Numbered from the stretch's first letter, positions 17,951-27,465 are shown. The stretch: DNA of 64,000 nucleotides from UBA4465 sp002292365 (GCA_943788615.1 CALSQY010000001.1:1491576-1555575), one strand, 5' to 3'. The notes: generated from the sequence alone by a model not told the origin. Made by a program: numbers and translations.

Positions 17951-18540
17951 ATGAATATTACTTTGACTATAAACTTCTGCTTGATTTTAAAGATCGCTCT
18001 ATTTTTAACAACTGCTTGTGATGAGAATGAATCTGTTCTGAATCTCCGCTGATATTTACATAGATAGATATTCCAGAGGTTTATTTAATATCTAACAATA
18101 CAAGGGCAGATATAGATGAGATAGAAATACATGAAGTGGATATTTTGATAAATAATAATGCGAGCGGCAAAATAAAAAGATTAATACAATTTATTTTACC
18201 TGAGAGGGGAGGAGATTAATTACATAGTTTAGCCCTCACACAAAATATCTTGGAAGAATCAAATTTAGGTGCTGATTTTATAGAAATAAACTTTAAAAAA
18301 ATAGATGAAAAGTATTATTTCAGCTCAGCAAATCGACTACATCATGGATATCAATCAGATTTGGTTAATTGGCAATCGCCTAGATACGATTTGCTAGATC
18401 GAAACAGTATAAATACAAATTCTTTCATCAATTTCAGTGAGCTACAAGTACAGTTTTTAAATGATTTAATTACGTTCGAAATAGATTATTTTGATAAGGA
18501 TAACTTTATCGTGTATCCTCGATGGGTAGAAAAAAAATGA
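17951..18540 (+). pseudogene. Broken small lipoprotein gene
   Basis: An ATG at 17951 starts a lipoprotein signal (lipobox-like LTTAC, then DENES) but stops after about 33 codons. The downstream frame (phase of 18061) stays coding-like to the TGA ending at 18540, yet is interrupted by TAG at 18061-18063 and TAA at 18217-18219. The whole therefore reads as one gene of about 195 codons damaged by one frameshift near 18045 and two nonsense changes. The longest intact piece (TTG at 18250 to 18540, 96 codons) has no recognised domain. It could be a sequencing problem, but three lesions favour true decay. Confidence 0.55.
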
Positions 18541-18760
18541 AGGAGAAAGGCTATTTGCTTAAACAATCTACCAATAATCTGAGAACGATATTTTCTAATT
18601 TCAAATCTTTTGTGATTAAAAATGTTCCTACATAAATACAATTATTATAATATGAGCGATCATTTTGAATAGATTTATTAGTTTGCTATAAAAAGCGTAT
18701 CATTTTAAAAAAGAGTTATGATATGCCTTATCTTAAGATTCAATTATTGAAGAGTATTCA

Positions 18761-19549
18761 ATGAATTCCATTCATATTTCTTATCTCTATACCTATTTAT
18801 TGAAGTCAGGTAAACCTCGATCCCTTGATCATGCTCAAATCATTACAACGGGCTTAGTGGGTGATCGTGACTTTGCCGTGATTGATGAAGATGGTCGTAT
18901 GTTGACGGCAAGAGAGTGCCCTATGCTGCTAGAAGTTGAAGCGAAAATTGCTGATGACATGATTCACTTCAAATGTAAAGATGAGGTTATTTCTGTACCG
19001 CGAAAAACCGTATCTTCAAAAAAGAGAACGGGTATTTTATTTGGTCAATCGGTGGGAGGTTCAGAGTTAGATAAGCGCATCCAAAAATGGTTTTCCAAAC
19101 GCATGGGTATGAGCTGTCATGTAGTTGAAATCAATGCAGTCTACATGCGGCAAATGGAGGATCAATTTATTGATATAACCTATACAGATGCCGCCCCGAT
19201 TCTACTCACCTCCGAGGCTTCTTTGCGAGACTTAAATAATCGAATGACCTTACCAGTAGGGATGAATCGATTTCGTCCAAATATAGTTGTAAATGGAGGT
19301 AACCCATTTGAAGAAGATGACTGGAAATCACTAACAATAGGGACTTGTGAATTTGAAATTAGTCATCATTGCCCACGATGTGCACTCACCACTATTGACC
19401 CCAGTCATCCAAAAAAAGGGATCTCAAAAGAACCCTTAAAAACCTTATCTACTTTTCGGAAATCAGGCAATAAGGTGAATTTTGGGGTCTATTTGATTCC
19501 AAAAAAAATGGGAATCATTCGATTAGATGATGAGGTAATTCCGAGATGA
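18761..19549 (+). CDS. MOSC domain protein (YcbX/mARC-like without ferredoxin domain)
   Basis: A 262-residue protein with an N-terminal MOSC beta-barrel (about 1-110; LYTYLLKSGKPRSL, then GLVGDRDFAVIDEDGRMLTAR) and a C-terminal MOSC domain (about 115-255) with the molybdenum-cofactor cysteine region HHCPRCALTTIDP. Family members reduce N-hydroxylated compounds using a sulfurated Mo cofactor; the Cys in the C-terminal motif is the expected Mo ligand. It lacks the ferredoxin domain of E. coli YcbX, so an outside electron donor is needed. The Mo hydroxylase at 7.4-10.1 kb shows that the strain makes a molybdenum cofactor. Confidence 0.9.
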   Translation: MNSIHISYLYTYLLKSGKPRSLDHAQIITTGLVGDRDFAVIDEDGRMLTARECPMLLEVEAKIADDMIHFKCKDEVISVPRKTVSSKKRTGILFGQSVGGSELDKRIQKWFSKRMGMSCHVVEINAVYMRQMEDQFIDITYTDAAPILLTSEASLRDLNNRMTLPVGMNRFRPNIVVNGGNPFEEDDWKSLTIGTCEFEISHHCPRCALTTIDPSHPKKGISKEPLKTLSTFRKSGNKVNFGVYLIPKKMGIIRLDDEVIPR

Positions 19550-19886
19550 TAATAATCAAAAGTGAATATATCATAGGTCTTTTATTTATCTAAATTGATA
19601 CTTTAATTAAATATGATAATATACTGAAATACAATTGATTATATATGTTTATTAAATCATTTTAGATTAAGTGATTTCAAAGAGATAAAGGTATAACAAA
19701 GAGGAAAATTGCCTTAAAAAAGCATTGAGGTCTGGATTGCTCTCAGAGACCGATACAATAAATAATGGTGCTCTGATATGCCTACTCCTTCGATGATGTG
19801 GAATCATTATTTTAAAACTTAGGTAAGTACCAGATCACTCTAAGGATGGGAGAGTAAATTCGATAGCAATGGCTTAATTATCAAGG
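19550..19886. other. Gene-free interval
   Basis: About 340 AT-rich bases between convergent genes. The only structure I see is a short hairpin around GGTCT (19729-19733) and AGACC (19747-19751). No coding frame, no tRNA and no clear terminator. Confidence 0.4.
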
Positions 19887-20684
19887 TCAATTAACAGCCA
19901 TTTTTATTACAACTTTAGCAAATAGATTGGGAAAGAAACGCTTTAGATAAATACCTGCTACTTCTTTAAATCCTCCGATATATACTTCGTTTTTATTTTG
20001 TTCTATTGCTTTAATGATTTTGCTCGCACACCTTTGAGGACTCATCCCATTGTCTTGTGCTTTATCCATAGTATTATGTTTGCTACCATCTCCCATCAAT
20101 GCATTAAAACTTATTTTGGTTTTGATATAGCCTGGACAAATCAATGACACATGTATATTATCTTTTTCGTGCTCAGCTCTTAGGGCATCAAAAAAACCAT
20201 GTAATGCATGTTTAGAGCCAGCATAAGCAGACCTTAATGGTGTGCTGATGATGCCAGTAACGGAGGTGATGATGACATGATGCCCTTGCTTACGAGTCAC
20301 CATGGAAGGAAGTAAAAATTTAGAAAGGGCAACGGTTCCAAAATAGTTGACTTCCATAATTCGGCGATCCACGGCTAAAGAAGTGTTCATCACTTTATCT
20401 CGCTGACTGATTCCTCCACAATGAATGATGACGTCAATGGGTCCCATCAAAGTTAATGCATGTTTGCATTTTTCTTCAAGTGTTTCAGCTTCAGAGAGAT
20501 CTAGTGTTAAGAGGTGTACCTCGCTCTTTTGTGTACAAGCATTTTTCACTCGCTCCAGTTCATTTGCTCTTCGTGCTGACAGTATTAGTTTTGCACCCAA
20601 TTGGTGCAGTTGGTAAACCAATGCTTCACCAATGCCAGAGGACGCTCCGGTGACCCAAATTATCTTTTTACCTATTTTCGTCAT
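19887..20684 (-). CDS. SDR family NAD(P)-dependent oxidoreductase
   Basis: A classical short-chain dehydrogenase of 265 residues from the ATG at 20684 (an upstream ATG at 20753 adds 23 atypical residues). The cofactor motif TGASSGIGEAL is at the N-terminus, with the catalytic set N (about residue 110), S in ITSVTG and YAGSKHALHGF (YxxxK). The C-terminal region resembles the DHRS7-like group with a weak hydrophobic tail. Substrate unknown. It is divergent from the CIS locus, sharing a 220-bp upstream region. Confidence 0.9.
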   Translation of the reverse strand: MTKIGKKIIWVTGASSGIGEALVYQLHQLGAKLILSARRANELERVKNACTQKSEVHLLTLDLSEAETLEEKCKHALTLMGPIDVIIHCGGISQRDKVMNTSLAVDRRIMEVNYFGTVALSKFLLPSMVTRKQGHHVIITSVTGIISTPLRSAYAGSKHALHGFFDALRAEHEKDNIHVSLICPGYIKTKISFNALMGDGSKHNTMDKAQDNGMSPQRCASKIIKAIEQNKNEVYIGGFKEVAGIYLKRFFPNLFAKVVIKMAVN

Positions 20685-20839
20685 GATTTTAATCTTCAAT
20701 ACTCGACCGAATTCAAATATAGAAGGTAGATTTTTCTTGAGCATCAAAATCACTAATTAATATCAAGAGATCTCCTGATCATAGAAATTTTATTATGTAA
20801 TTTTTATTTAAAAATTTGCTTGACATAGAGTGAGGAATG

Positions 20840-20870
20840 TTTGACATTTATTTATTAGATTGATTACTTT
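20840..20870 (+). promoter_or_regulatory. Candidate promoter of the CIS locus
   Basis: TTTG at 20840-20843, 21-nt spacer, then TACTTT at 20865-20870, a partial match to TAnnTTTG. The first CIS-locus gene starts 35 bases downstream. No other upstream match is as good; moderate to weak. Confidence 0.35.
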
Positions 20871-20904
20871 AAAAAAAAATTAACCACCAGCTTATCGCTA
20901 ACTA

Positions 20905-22167
20905 TTGAATACTGATCAAACCTTATTTCTAAAAAAAAGATTCGAAGAGGCCGGACATAAGATAAGTTTGTATTCGGAGGAAGTCTTGTCTGCTGATATA
21001 TTGGAGTCATTAGGAAAATGTCTCAAAAGAGAAATTGCTTGTGATATTTTCGTGTCAAAACGGGGACTTGAAAAAATGGAATCAGATGCTTTTTTATTAA
21101 TCCATTTGTTAAAATTAAAAAAATTAGGAGCATCCATATATTTATCAGAAAACGGGAAATCGTCGAACAAAATATTATATTTAAAAGATTATGAAATTAT
21201 TTATATCCTTACTGAGCGATATCAAGGTTTCGCGGTATTTTATTCAAGAGACAAAGAATTTGATGAATATCTTAACCATTTTACCTCAAAAGAACCTGAG
21301 TACCGTTTAGAACCAGATGATATTACGATTGAATTTCTCATTGAAAGTAATACAGTACTTGAGCGTACAGCTACCAAAATTTTTTGGGAAGTTACCAATG
21401 CGACTCATGTTACCATTGATGGTATTGGTGAAGTAGCGTGTTCCGGACAAAAAACCATTACTTTCCTCAACGATACCATCTTAAAGTTGAAAGCGACTCA
21501 TGGGAATCAAAAAAAGCTTAAATCAGTTAAGGTAAAGACCATTAGCGAATTTAAAATTAGATATGAGGTACAATTCCGAAACCCATCTTCTAATGAGTTT
21601 GTGTCAATGGAGGAGTCACAATATAAAGGTGTTTTTGGTATCGCCAAGGGGTATGATGTTCGGTTGACTTGGGAGGTTGCGCATGCAGATACAGTAAACG
21701 TAAAGCCTTTTGGATTTTATGAAAATCAAGGGTCGCATATTTTCAACTCGGATGGATCTATAGAAATCAATATTGAAGCTAAATTTAGAGGGGAAAGTAA
21801 AAATCAGAAAATATTAATTTATTCATTTCCAACACCGGTTTTTGAAAGAAAATTCATTAATCTTAATCCAAATATTTTGATATCATTGGAGATTAATATT
21901 GATGATCTTAGAAACAAAGCCTTACATTATTTAAAAGGCAGCGATAACAATCAATTCAGAGATTATATGGATGAGATGGATAACAAATATAGATCACTCA
22001 AATCCACTCTTTTACAAAAGATGGGAAGGACTGATTTTAACAAATTTTATGAACAGCATTCCATTCCAAAACTTTTCAAAAAAAGAAAATCTATTTTATT
22101 AAACTACTTTAAATCGGACCCTAAAATTATTGATAATATAGAATCAACACGGGATTATTATGAGTGA
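20905..22167 (+). CDS. CIS-locus cytoplasmic protein with two Ig-like segments, function unknown
   Basis: A 420-residue protein without signal peptide. The start must be near the TTG at 20905, since an in-frame TAA is at 20899-20901 and no early ATG exists. Residues about 1-125 are an alpha/beta region vaguely like a degenerate phospholipase-D-type module (LGASIYLSENGKSSNKILYL), without an HKD motif. About 140-200 and 225-300 are beta-rich Ig-like units, each with a W-E-V-x-x-A pattern (FWEVTNATHVTIDGIG; LTWEVAHADTVNV). The C-terminal 100 residues are helical and basic. It overlaps the DUF4407 gene by 8 bases, so the two are coupled. First gene of the locus; a regulatory or scaffold role is only a guess. 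Confidence 0.75.
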   Translation: MNTDQTLFLKKRFEEAGHKISLYSEEVLSADILESLGKCLKREIACDIFVSKRGLEKMESDAFLLIHLLKLKKLGASIYLSENGKSSNKILYLKDYEIIYILTERYQGFAVFYSRDKEFDEYLNHFTSKEPEYRLEPDDITIEFLIESNTVLERTATKIFWEVTNATHVTIDGIGEVACSGQKTITFLNDTILKLKATHGNQKKLKSVKVKTISEFKIRYEVQFRNPSSNEFVSMEESQYKGVFGIAKGYDVRLTWEVAHADTVNVKPFGFYENQGSHIFNSDGSIEINIEAKFRGESKNQKILIYSFPTPVFERKFINLNPNILISLEINIDDLRNKALHYLKGSDNNQFRDYMDEMDNKYRSLKSTLLQKMGRTDFNKFYEQHSIPKLFKKRKSILLNYFKSDPKIIDNIESTRDYYE

Positions 22168-23320
22168 GCAAAAGCATACATATGGATTTATATTAAGATT
22201 CTTTTTATTTTGTTCAGCGGCAGACATAGACCTATTGGACAAATGTCCGAAGTCTGAGGTGAACAAATACACAGGAGTAGGTGCTACCGTTTTTTTTACA
22301 GGCATTTTGGCCTGCTTTTCTGGAGGCTATGCACTCTTCACTGCTTTTAATTCATTGGGTTTATCCATTATGCTGGGGATTTTTTGGGGCTCATTGGTAT
22401 TCAATCTAGATAGGTTTTTAGTTTCAACTATCAAGAAATCTAAAGGGAAACTTCAAGAATTCGCTCAAATAACACCAAGGCTTTTATTAGCCATATTATT
22501 ATCTCTAGTAATATCCGTTCCCTTGGAACTCAAGATATTTGAACAAGAAATCAATGAAAGTATTTACTATGCAGGGGCCAATAAAATTGATAAATTAACG
22601 ACTCTTTTTGATGGTAGAGTAGCTCTAAAGCAGCAACGAATCGACTCTCTAAACCTAAGTATTTTAGCTAAATTCGAAATTAGAGAAGAATATTATCGGC
22701 AATATGTATGTGAATGTGATGGCACCTGCGGAACCGGTCGAAGAGGTCGGGGTACGGAGTGTGAACGCAAAGAGAATAAATACTTGCAGAGTCAAAAGGA
22801 ATATGATCAAGCTAAGTTAACCAATGAAGCCAACATTATTTTACTTAATCAAGAAAAACAACGTTTATTGGATGAGTTTGAACTTGAAAAAGAGGGATTA
22901 CTGCAATCTTTCGCTGACGGATTATTGGTGCGATTAGAGTCTCTGAGGGTACTACCTTTTGGACCTCAATTGGCCATTATTTTACTGTTACTAGCTATTG
23001 AAATTGCACCTATTTTAGTAAAATTACTTTCTCCTTATGGACCCTATGATCATCTTTTAAAAACGATAGAATACGATTTTGAAATAGATGAAATCACTGC
23101 TGTAAATATGAGAAATCAACAACTCAACAATAAGCTTACCATTATGGCAAGTATTGAACAAGACAAGGTCGAACAGGAGCTTAAAAATAACGAAGGCTCT
23201 ATGAAGTTGATTGGAGAGGCACATCTTGAAATAGTGAAGGCGCAATTAGAAGTTTGGGTAGATGAGGAGAAAGAAAAAATAAGAAGAGATGTCCAAAAGA
23301 GAATGGAAAAATTAGATTAA
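22160..23320 (+). CDS. DUF4407 membrane protein
   Basis: A 386-residue integral membrane protein. The pattern FLFCSAADIDLLDKCP then KYTGVGATVFFTG is the DUF4407 opening. Four transmembrane helices at about 39-61, 67-85, 105-125 and 268-290; between helices 3 and 4 is a ~140-residue, partly coiled-coil domain with a short glycine-rich cysteine cluster (CECDGTCGTGRRGRG, 184-198). The C-terminal 95 residues are another helical, charged coiled coil, probably cytosolic. DUF4407 has no established function. Its position inside a CIS operon suggests an inner-membrane platform or anchor (inference). Confidence 0.85.
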   Translation: MSEQKHTYGFILRFFLFCSAADIDLLDKCPKSEVNKYTGVGATVFFTGILACFSGGYALFTAFNSLGLSIMLGIFWGSLVFNLDRFLVSTIKKSKGKLQEFAQITPRLLLAILLSLVISVPLELKIFEQEINESIYYAGANKIDKLTTLFDGRVALKQQRIDSLNLSILAKFEIREEYYRQYVCECDGTCGTGRRGRGTECERKENKYLQSQKEYDQAKLTNEANIILLNQEKQRLLDEFELEKEGLLQSFADGLLVRLESLRVLPFGPQLAIILLLLAIEIAPILVKLLSPYGPYDHLLKTIEYDFEIDEITAVNMRNQQLNNKLTIMASIEQDKVEQELKNNEGSMKLIGEAHLEIVKAQLEVWVDEEKEKIRRDVQKRMEKLD

Positions 23321-23322
23321 CA

Positions 23323-24666
23323 ATGGGTTCAAGAAAAGTAATTATTTTATTTTTTTTAGTAAGGATTTTTATTTTTCCTTCTTCAGCTCAAATGAGAAAT
23401 GAGATTACTCGAGCATCTAACCAGTCCATGCAACTAGATAGAAAGTTTATTAAAAAATCACATTTGATATTAGAAAAGTTTGATCACTTAACTTTTGAAA
23501 CCCATACATCTAAAAAAATAAATTTTAGGGTTGTTTCTCCTTCGGGAACAATTGTTCATGAATCTGTGATTAAAAAAACCAAAATGACTTGGCAGTTTGA
23601 TGCCATTGATAGCGGAGACTATTCGATAGAGGTGGAAAATTTATCTTTTTTGTTCAAGACTAAAGTAGATCAGATTATTACACTCAATAGGTTTCCTTTT
23701 CAAATAGGTGCGGCAAAAGATTCTATTCCCTTTTCGCAAGCCGTTGCCCGTACCAATCCTATTGAATCAGAGGGTTTTTTCCAAATCACTAGATTCAATG
23801 ATAAAAATTTAATGATAGGTCCCTTTGACAAAGGAGATACCTTACTTTTTACCATGAATAGGGTAACCAAGAAATCACCCTCAATTGAAATTGTTAATGG
23901 AGCGAAAGAACTTTTGTTTGCCAATAGAAAATCTAAAAAAGCAGTACAAGCCATAATTCCAGTTTTAAAAAAAGATTCCTTTCAAATAACCATGATTTCT
24001 AAGGCTTGGTTAGGACAAGAAAACAAATTTCGTATTGACCGGATTACTCCTCTCAAGTATGTCGTTGATACCAGTCTAATACCCAAGCCAATAATGTATG
24101 ATACAATTCCTATTGATTTCTTAGATACCACGATATATTTAGGTGCGGTGCGAGATTATACAAATTCTAATTCAGAAAAATTCACTTTCAATTTTGAGGC
24201 AGATTCAACCATTGCTTTTTGGAGTATAGTTTTTGGAACGGGATCACAGTACGAGTCAGCTATGGTAGCATTGGATGAAAGTATAGTAACAGATAGCCTA
24301 GGAGACGAGGCATTATATACAGATGTTTTAAAAAATTATGTTTTAGGTGATCCATTGGATTTAGCATTTAAAAAAGATCAAACGCTAGTATCACTCCAAA
24401 CAATCAACGGGCAAAACATTACCCTTGAGTCGAAATTGGCTCACTCAAGTCAAGATACTTCGGGCCTTATCTATGACAACGTTCTAATAGTTCCATCTTC
24501 ACAAATAGCTTCGAACTTACAAATCAAATCAGGCATCAATTTTGCGCTGATGAATGACTTATGCTGTGAGCATTATTTGTATTTTAAGAATGAAGATAAA
24601 AATCTAGGAAAAAAAGTATACGTTAAAGTTTTGCTTTTTAGAATCAAATTAAATGATGATATTTGA
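23323..24666 (+). CDS. Secreted beta-rich protein of unknown function in the CIS locus
   Basis: A 447-residue protein with a signal peptide (residues 1-22, ending SSAQ). Residues about 45-115 form a beta-sandwich-like segment (INFRVVSPSGTIVHES, then GDYSIEVENL), resembling small GOLD/PPC-type domains; the rest (about 130-440) is beta-rich with two similar halves but no known motif. Two bases follow the DUF4407 stop, so the two are translated from one message. Export plus genetic linkage suggest a periplasmic partner of the membrane components. No enzyme signature is visible. Confidence 0.75.
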   Translation: MGSRKVIILFFLVRIFIFPSSAQMRNEITRASNQSMQLDRKFIKKSHLILEKFDHLTFETHTSKKINFRVVSPSGTIVHESVIKKTKMTWQFDAIDSGDYSIEVENLSFLFKTKVDQIITLNRFPFQIGAAKDSIPFSQAVARTNPIESEGFFQITRFNDKNLMIGPFDKGDTLLFTMNRVTKKSPSIEIVNGAKELLFANRKSKKAVQAIIPVLKKDSFQITMISKAWLGQENKFRIDRITPLKYVVDTSLIPKPIMYDTIPIDFLDTTIYLGAVRDYTNSNSEKFTFNFEADSTIAFWSIVFGTGSQYESAMVALDESIVTDSLGDEALYTDVLKNYVLGDPLDLAFKKDQTLVSLQTINGQNITLESKLAHSSQDTSGLIYDNVLIVPSSQIASNLQIKSGINFALMNDLCCEHYLYFKNEDKNLGKKVYVKVLLFRIKLNDDI

Positions 24667-24715
24667 AAGGCCATGAAATATTGAATTATAGATTTTAAAA
24701 ATTAAGTTTTCCATA

Positions 24716-26449
24716 ATGAATTTTAAAGGTAGCACTTTAGGTGTCATAGTAATCGTTTTGATGTTGCCTTTCTTGTCTCTCGGCCAGGATTTGCGTAAGC
24801 AAATCATGGGGGCACAGAGGAAGGTTATGAAAGAAGTCAAGCGAACCAATCGCGATGCCAAAAAGGTTAAGAAGATGTTTGGATCTAGTAAAAAAACGGT
24901 GGATTCCTCTAGCGATACGGCTGACATTATTACTTGGTCTAAGGCGCCCTACATACCTAACAGCGGGATGATTCATGACTATGAATACATCTATACTTTT
25001 TTTCATGCCCAGCAGGAATACAGTTTTAAAAATGATCGAAGTCTTAAATATATTGAGTGGGACTCTGTAGAAAATGTTTTCTATAATAACATTGGCGCTC
25101 ATGACAGTATTGATACTAAATATGAGGTCATTGGTTGGCATCCCTATTGGATGGAAGATGCTTACAAATATTATAATTATGATTTATTAACCATGTTGTC
25201 GTTATACTCCTACGATATTGACCCGTTGACAGGTAAAAACAGAAATCCGTTGATGGTTAAGCAGGCGGTGGAAGATAGTGTGGCAAAGTTCATCAAGCAA
25301 CAGAATCCAAACGTCAAAGTTTTATTATCAATTACCTCTTTTGGGTCAGAAAACAACGAGATGTTCTTGGCCAGTAGAGAGGCTCAAAATCAATTTATTG
25401 AGGAATTATTGTCAATCATGATAGATGGAAATTTTGATGGAATTGATGTTAATTTCGAACAAATACCAGCTCTTTATGGTGATTTTTTCAATTTTTTTAT
25501 TAGAAAGCTCAGTACGCAATTACAAAATGGGGGTTATTCGCTGATTTTAGATGTACCTTATTTTAATGATAAAAACACCTTTAACTATTCTGAGTTAAAA
25601 TACTTCGTTACCTATTTTAACATTATGGGATATGATTTCAGTGGTGAACATTCTGACTTCCCGGGATCTGTAGCCCCTCTCAATGCACTGACCAATCAGC
25701 CTAGTTTGGAAACCTGTGTCAATGATTTTTTGAATCTAGATATAAATGGTGGCCAGATCATTCTCTCTTTACCTTTATACGGTGTTACTTGGGACATAAA
25801 AGACATCAAGATAGGCCAAAGTACTTATTTGGAATCTTTACCCTATTATGAAATCATTTCAACTTATGACACCGAGTATAATCCCAATTTTGATCCAATC
25901 AGTGCAAGCTTTTTTTATTTGATGAATGATGCTGAGTCAAGTAAAATATGCTGGTTTGAAAATGAAACTAGTTTAGATATTAAATACGATTGGATTAAGT
26001 CGAAAAATCTAAGAGGAGTTGGTTTGTGGGCAATGGGATATAGTCAAGGATCAATTGATATTTGGCAAGGCATTTCGAAAAGTTTTGGAGTAGATTCTTT
26101 GGTAAAAATTGAGCCCATTAAGTCTAGCCTTTCAGGTCCGTATGGTTTGGCTTTGAGTATTCATAATAACAAAAAAATCATCGGTTTCGGTTTTTTGATT
26201 TTTGTAGGATTTTTGGTTGTTGGTTTTGTTTATGCATTGACCGATTGGCGCGTACGAGATGCACTTTTTGTGAATCAGTCCTTTCGGGTTATATATAGTA
26301 TGATATTTATGATATTGAGTATCCTTGGTTTGCAATACTTCTTAATTGTAACTCCTCAATGGGCTGTTGTTTTGGGCGTTTTAGTGGGGAGTATAGGAGT
26401 GATTTTAATCAACATGTTTTTTAGTTATAATAGGAGAAAATTAAGATAA
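24716..26449 (+). CDS. Membrane-tethered GH18-type hydrolase
   Basis: A 577-residue protein: signal peptide (1-23), basic linker, GH18 TIM barrel (about 130-460), then three C-terminal transmembrane helices (about 487-507, 520-540, 548-570). The barrel has YEVIGWHPYW, VKVLLSITSFGS and FDGIDVNFE (240-248). In chitinases this motif is DxxDxDxE; here D241, D244 and the acid E248 remain but the third Asp is Asn246. The fold is close to the spore-cortex YaaH/SleL group, which cuts peptidoglycan glucosaminidic bonds. If active it would trim peptidoglycan at the inner membrane. It sits 50 bases after the secreted-protein gene and 5 before the next, so it belongs to the CIS transcript. Confidence 0.85.
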   Translation: MNFKGSTLGVIVIVLMLPFLSLGQDLRKQIMGAQRKVMKEVKRTNRDAKKVKKMFGSSKKTVDSSSDTADIITWSKAPYIPNSGMIHDYEYIYTFFHAQQEYSFKNDRSLKYIEWDSVENVFYNNIGAHDSIDTKYEVIGWHPYWMEDAYKYYNYDLLTMLSLYSYDIDPLTGKNRNPLMVKQAVEDSVAKFIKQQNPNVKVLLSITSFGSENNEMFLASREAQNQFIEELLSIMIDGNFDGIDVNFEQIPALYGDFFNFFIRKLSTQLQNGGYSLILDVPYFNDKNTFNYSELKYFVTYFNIMGYDFSGEHSDFPGSVAPLNALTNQPSLETCVNDFLNLDINGGQIILSLPLYGVTWDIKDIKIGQSTYLESLPYYEIISTYDTEYNPNFDPISASFFYLMNDAESSKICWFENETSLDIKYDWIKSKNLRGVGLWAMGYSQGSIDIWQGISKSFGVDSLVKIEPIKSSLSGPYGLALSIHNNKKIIGFGFLIFVGFLVVGFVYALTDWRVRDALFVNQSFRVIYSMIFMILSILGLQYFLIVTPQWAVVLGVLVGSIGVILINMFFSYNRRKLR

Positions 26450-26453
26450 AAGC

Positions 26454-26690
26454 ATGAAAATATTTGCAAGAGAATTTCTCTGGTTTATTACCGCCATAAT
26501 TCTAGCGCTTCCTGTTGCTTATTTATTTATTGAATATATGTCGCTCACCCCGACGGGCAATCAATCAACAATACAAGAACAAACTTTTGAAATGGAGTTA
26601 TTTATAACGGGAGGAATCATTGGAATCATTTTTACTTACATCATGCGCTTGGTCGTATGGGCCATCACCAAAACTATAATAGAGGAATAA
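26454..26690 (+). CDS. Small two-helix membrane protein
   Basis: A 78-residue protein with two transmembrane helices (about 8-28 and 50-72) and a short polar loop. No family recognised. It is locked between the GH18-type gene (5-base gap) and the cap protein gene (2-base gap), so it is a real member of the CIS operon and probably a membrane subunit. Confidence 0.75.
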   Translation: MKIFAREFLWFITAIILALPVAYLFIEYMSLTPTGNQSTIQEQTFEMELFITGGIIGIIFTYIMRLVVWAITKTIIEE

Positions 26691-26691
26691 A

Positions 26692-27465
26692 ATGATTCAT
26701 AACCTGCTGCCTGTAGTTTGTTCAGAACTCAATGATTATTTTAAATCAAGATATGGTGTAAGAGAAAATAGACTTGTACTTTCTAACTTAATTAACCAAG
26801 ATGGTTCAGTTGCATTAGAAGGTTCCAATACAGTAGTTTGTTCACTAGTCAACGTTGAGGAAGAGACTACTTTAAAAGCTACGGCAGGCACGACCTCGTC
26901 AGGAGGTACTTTTGTCAAAAGTAGTCCAGATATTTATGTGAATTTAACTATTATTTTTTCGAGTTATTTTGTAGGAAAAAATTATGTAGAGGCTTTGAAG
27001 TTTTTGTCAGGAGTGATCTATTTTTTTCAAGGGAAGCCTGTTTTTACCAACGACAATACGCCAGGGCTTTCAGATAATGTTGAGAAGGCAGTATTTGATT
27101 TAACTTCGCTATCCTTTCATGATTTGAGTGCCGTATTTCAAATGATGGGCTCCAAGTATTTGCCTTCAGTCGTTTATCGTATCAGAATGCTGACTTTTGC
27201 CACAGACAATATGGAGGATACCATTCCATCGATTTCAGGAATTGGGATTATCCCTGAAGGGGACGAAGATGTTGCCAGTGGACCGCAGACCGCAGGTGGT
27301 CAAAGCGCTGCTGAAAAAGCCTTTAATAGTGAAAGAAAACGAGTAGTTGAGGCAGAGGAAAAGTTAGTAACCGATGATGCAGAAGGAATTGAGGATGATC
27401 CATTTGATCGTTCTAGAAGTCAAGCTAATCATTCCGCACCTGGTAAAAATAATGATGATAGATAA
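26692..27465 (+). CDS. DUF4255 protein, CIS tube-terminator/cap (Pvc16/Afp16-like)
   Basis: A 257-residue protein. Residues about 1-190 match DUF4255: MIHNLLPVVCSELNDYF, then NTVVCSLVNVEEE, PDIYVNLTIIFSS and VIYFFQGKPVF. In Afp and PVC this protein caps the distal end of the tube and sheath and stops polymerisation. The C-terminal tail (about 200-257) is acidic and disordered, as is common. It lies upstream of the sheath, the usual place in Bacteroidota loci. The assignment is a family match and the capping role comes from studied relatives. Confidence 0.9.
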   Translation: MIHNLLPVVCSELNDYFKSRYGVRENRLVLSNLINQDGSVALEGSNTVVCSLVNVEEETTLKATAGTTSSGGTFVKSSPDIYVNLTIIFSSYFVGKNYVEALKFLSGVIYFFQGKPVFTNDNTPGLSDNVEKAVFDLTSLSFHDLSAVFQMMGSKYLPSVVYRIRMLTFATDNMEDTIPSISGIGIIPEGDEDVASGPQTAGGQSAAEKAFNSERKRVVEAEEKLVTDDAEGIEDDPFDRSRSQANHSAPGKNNDDR

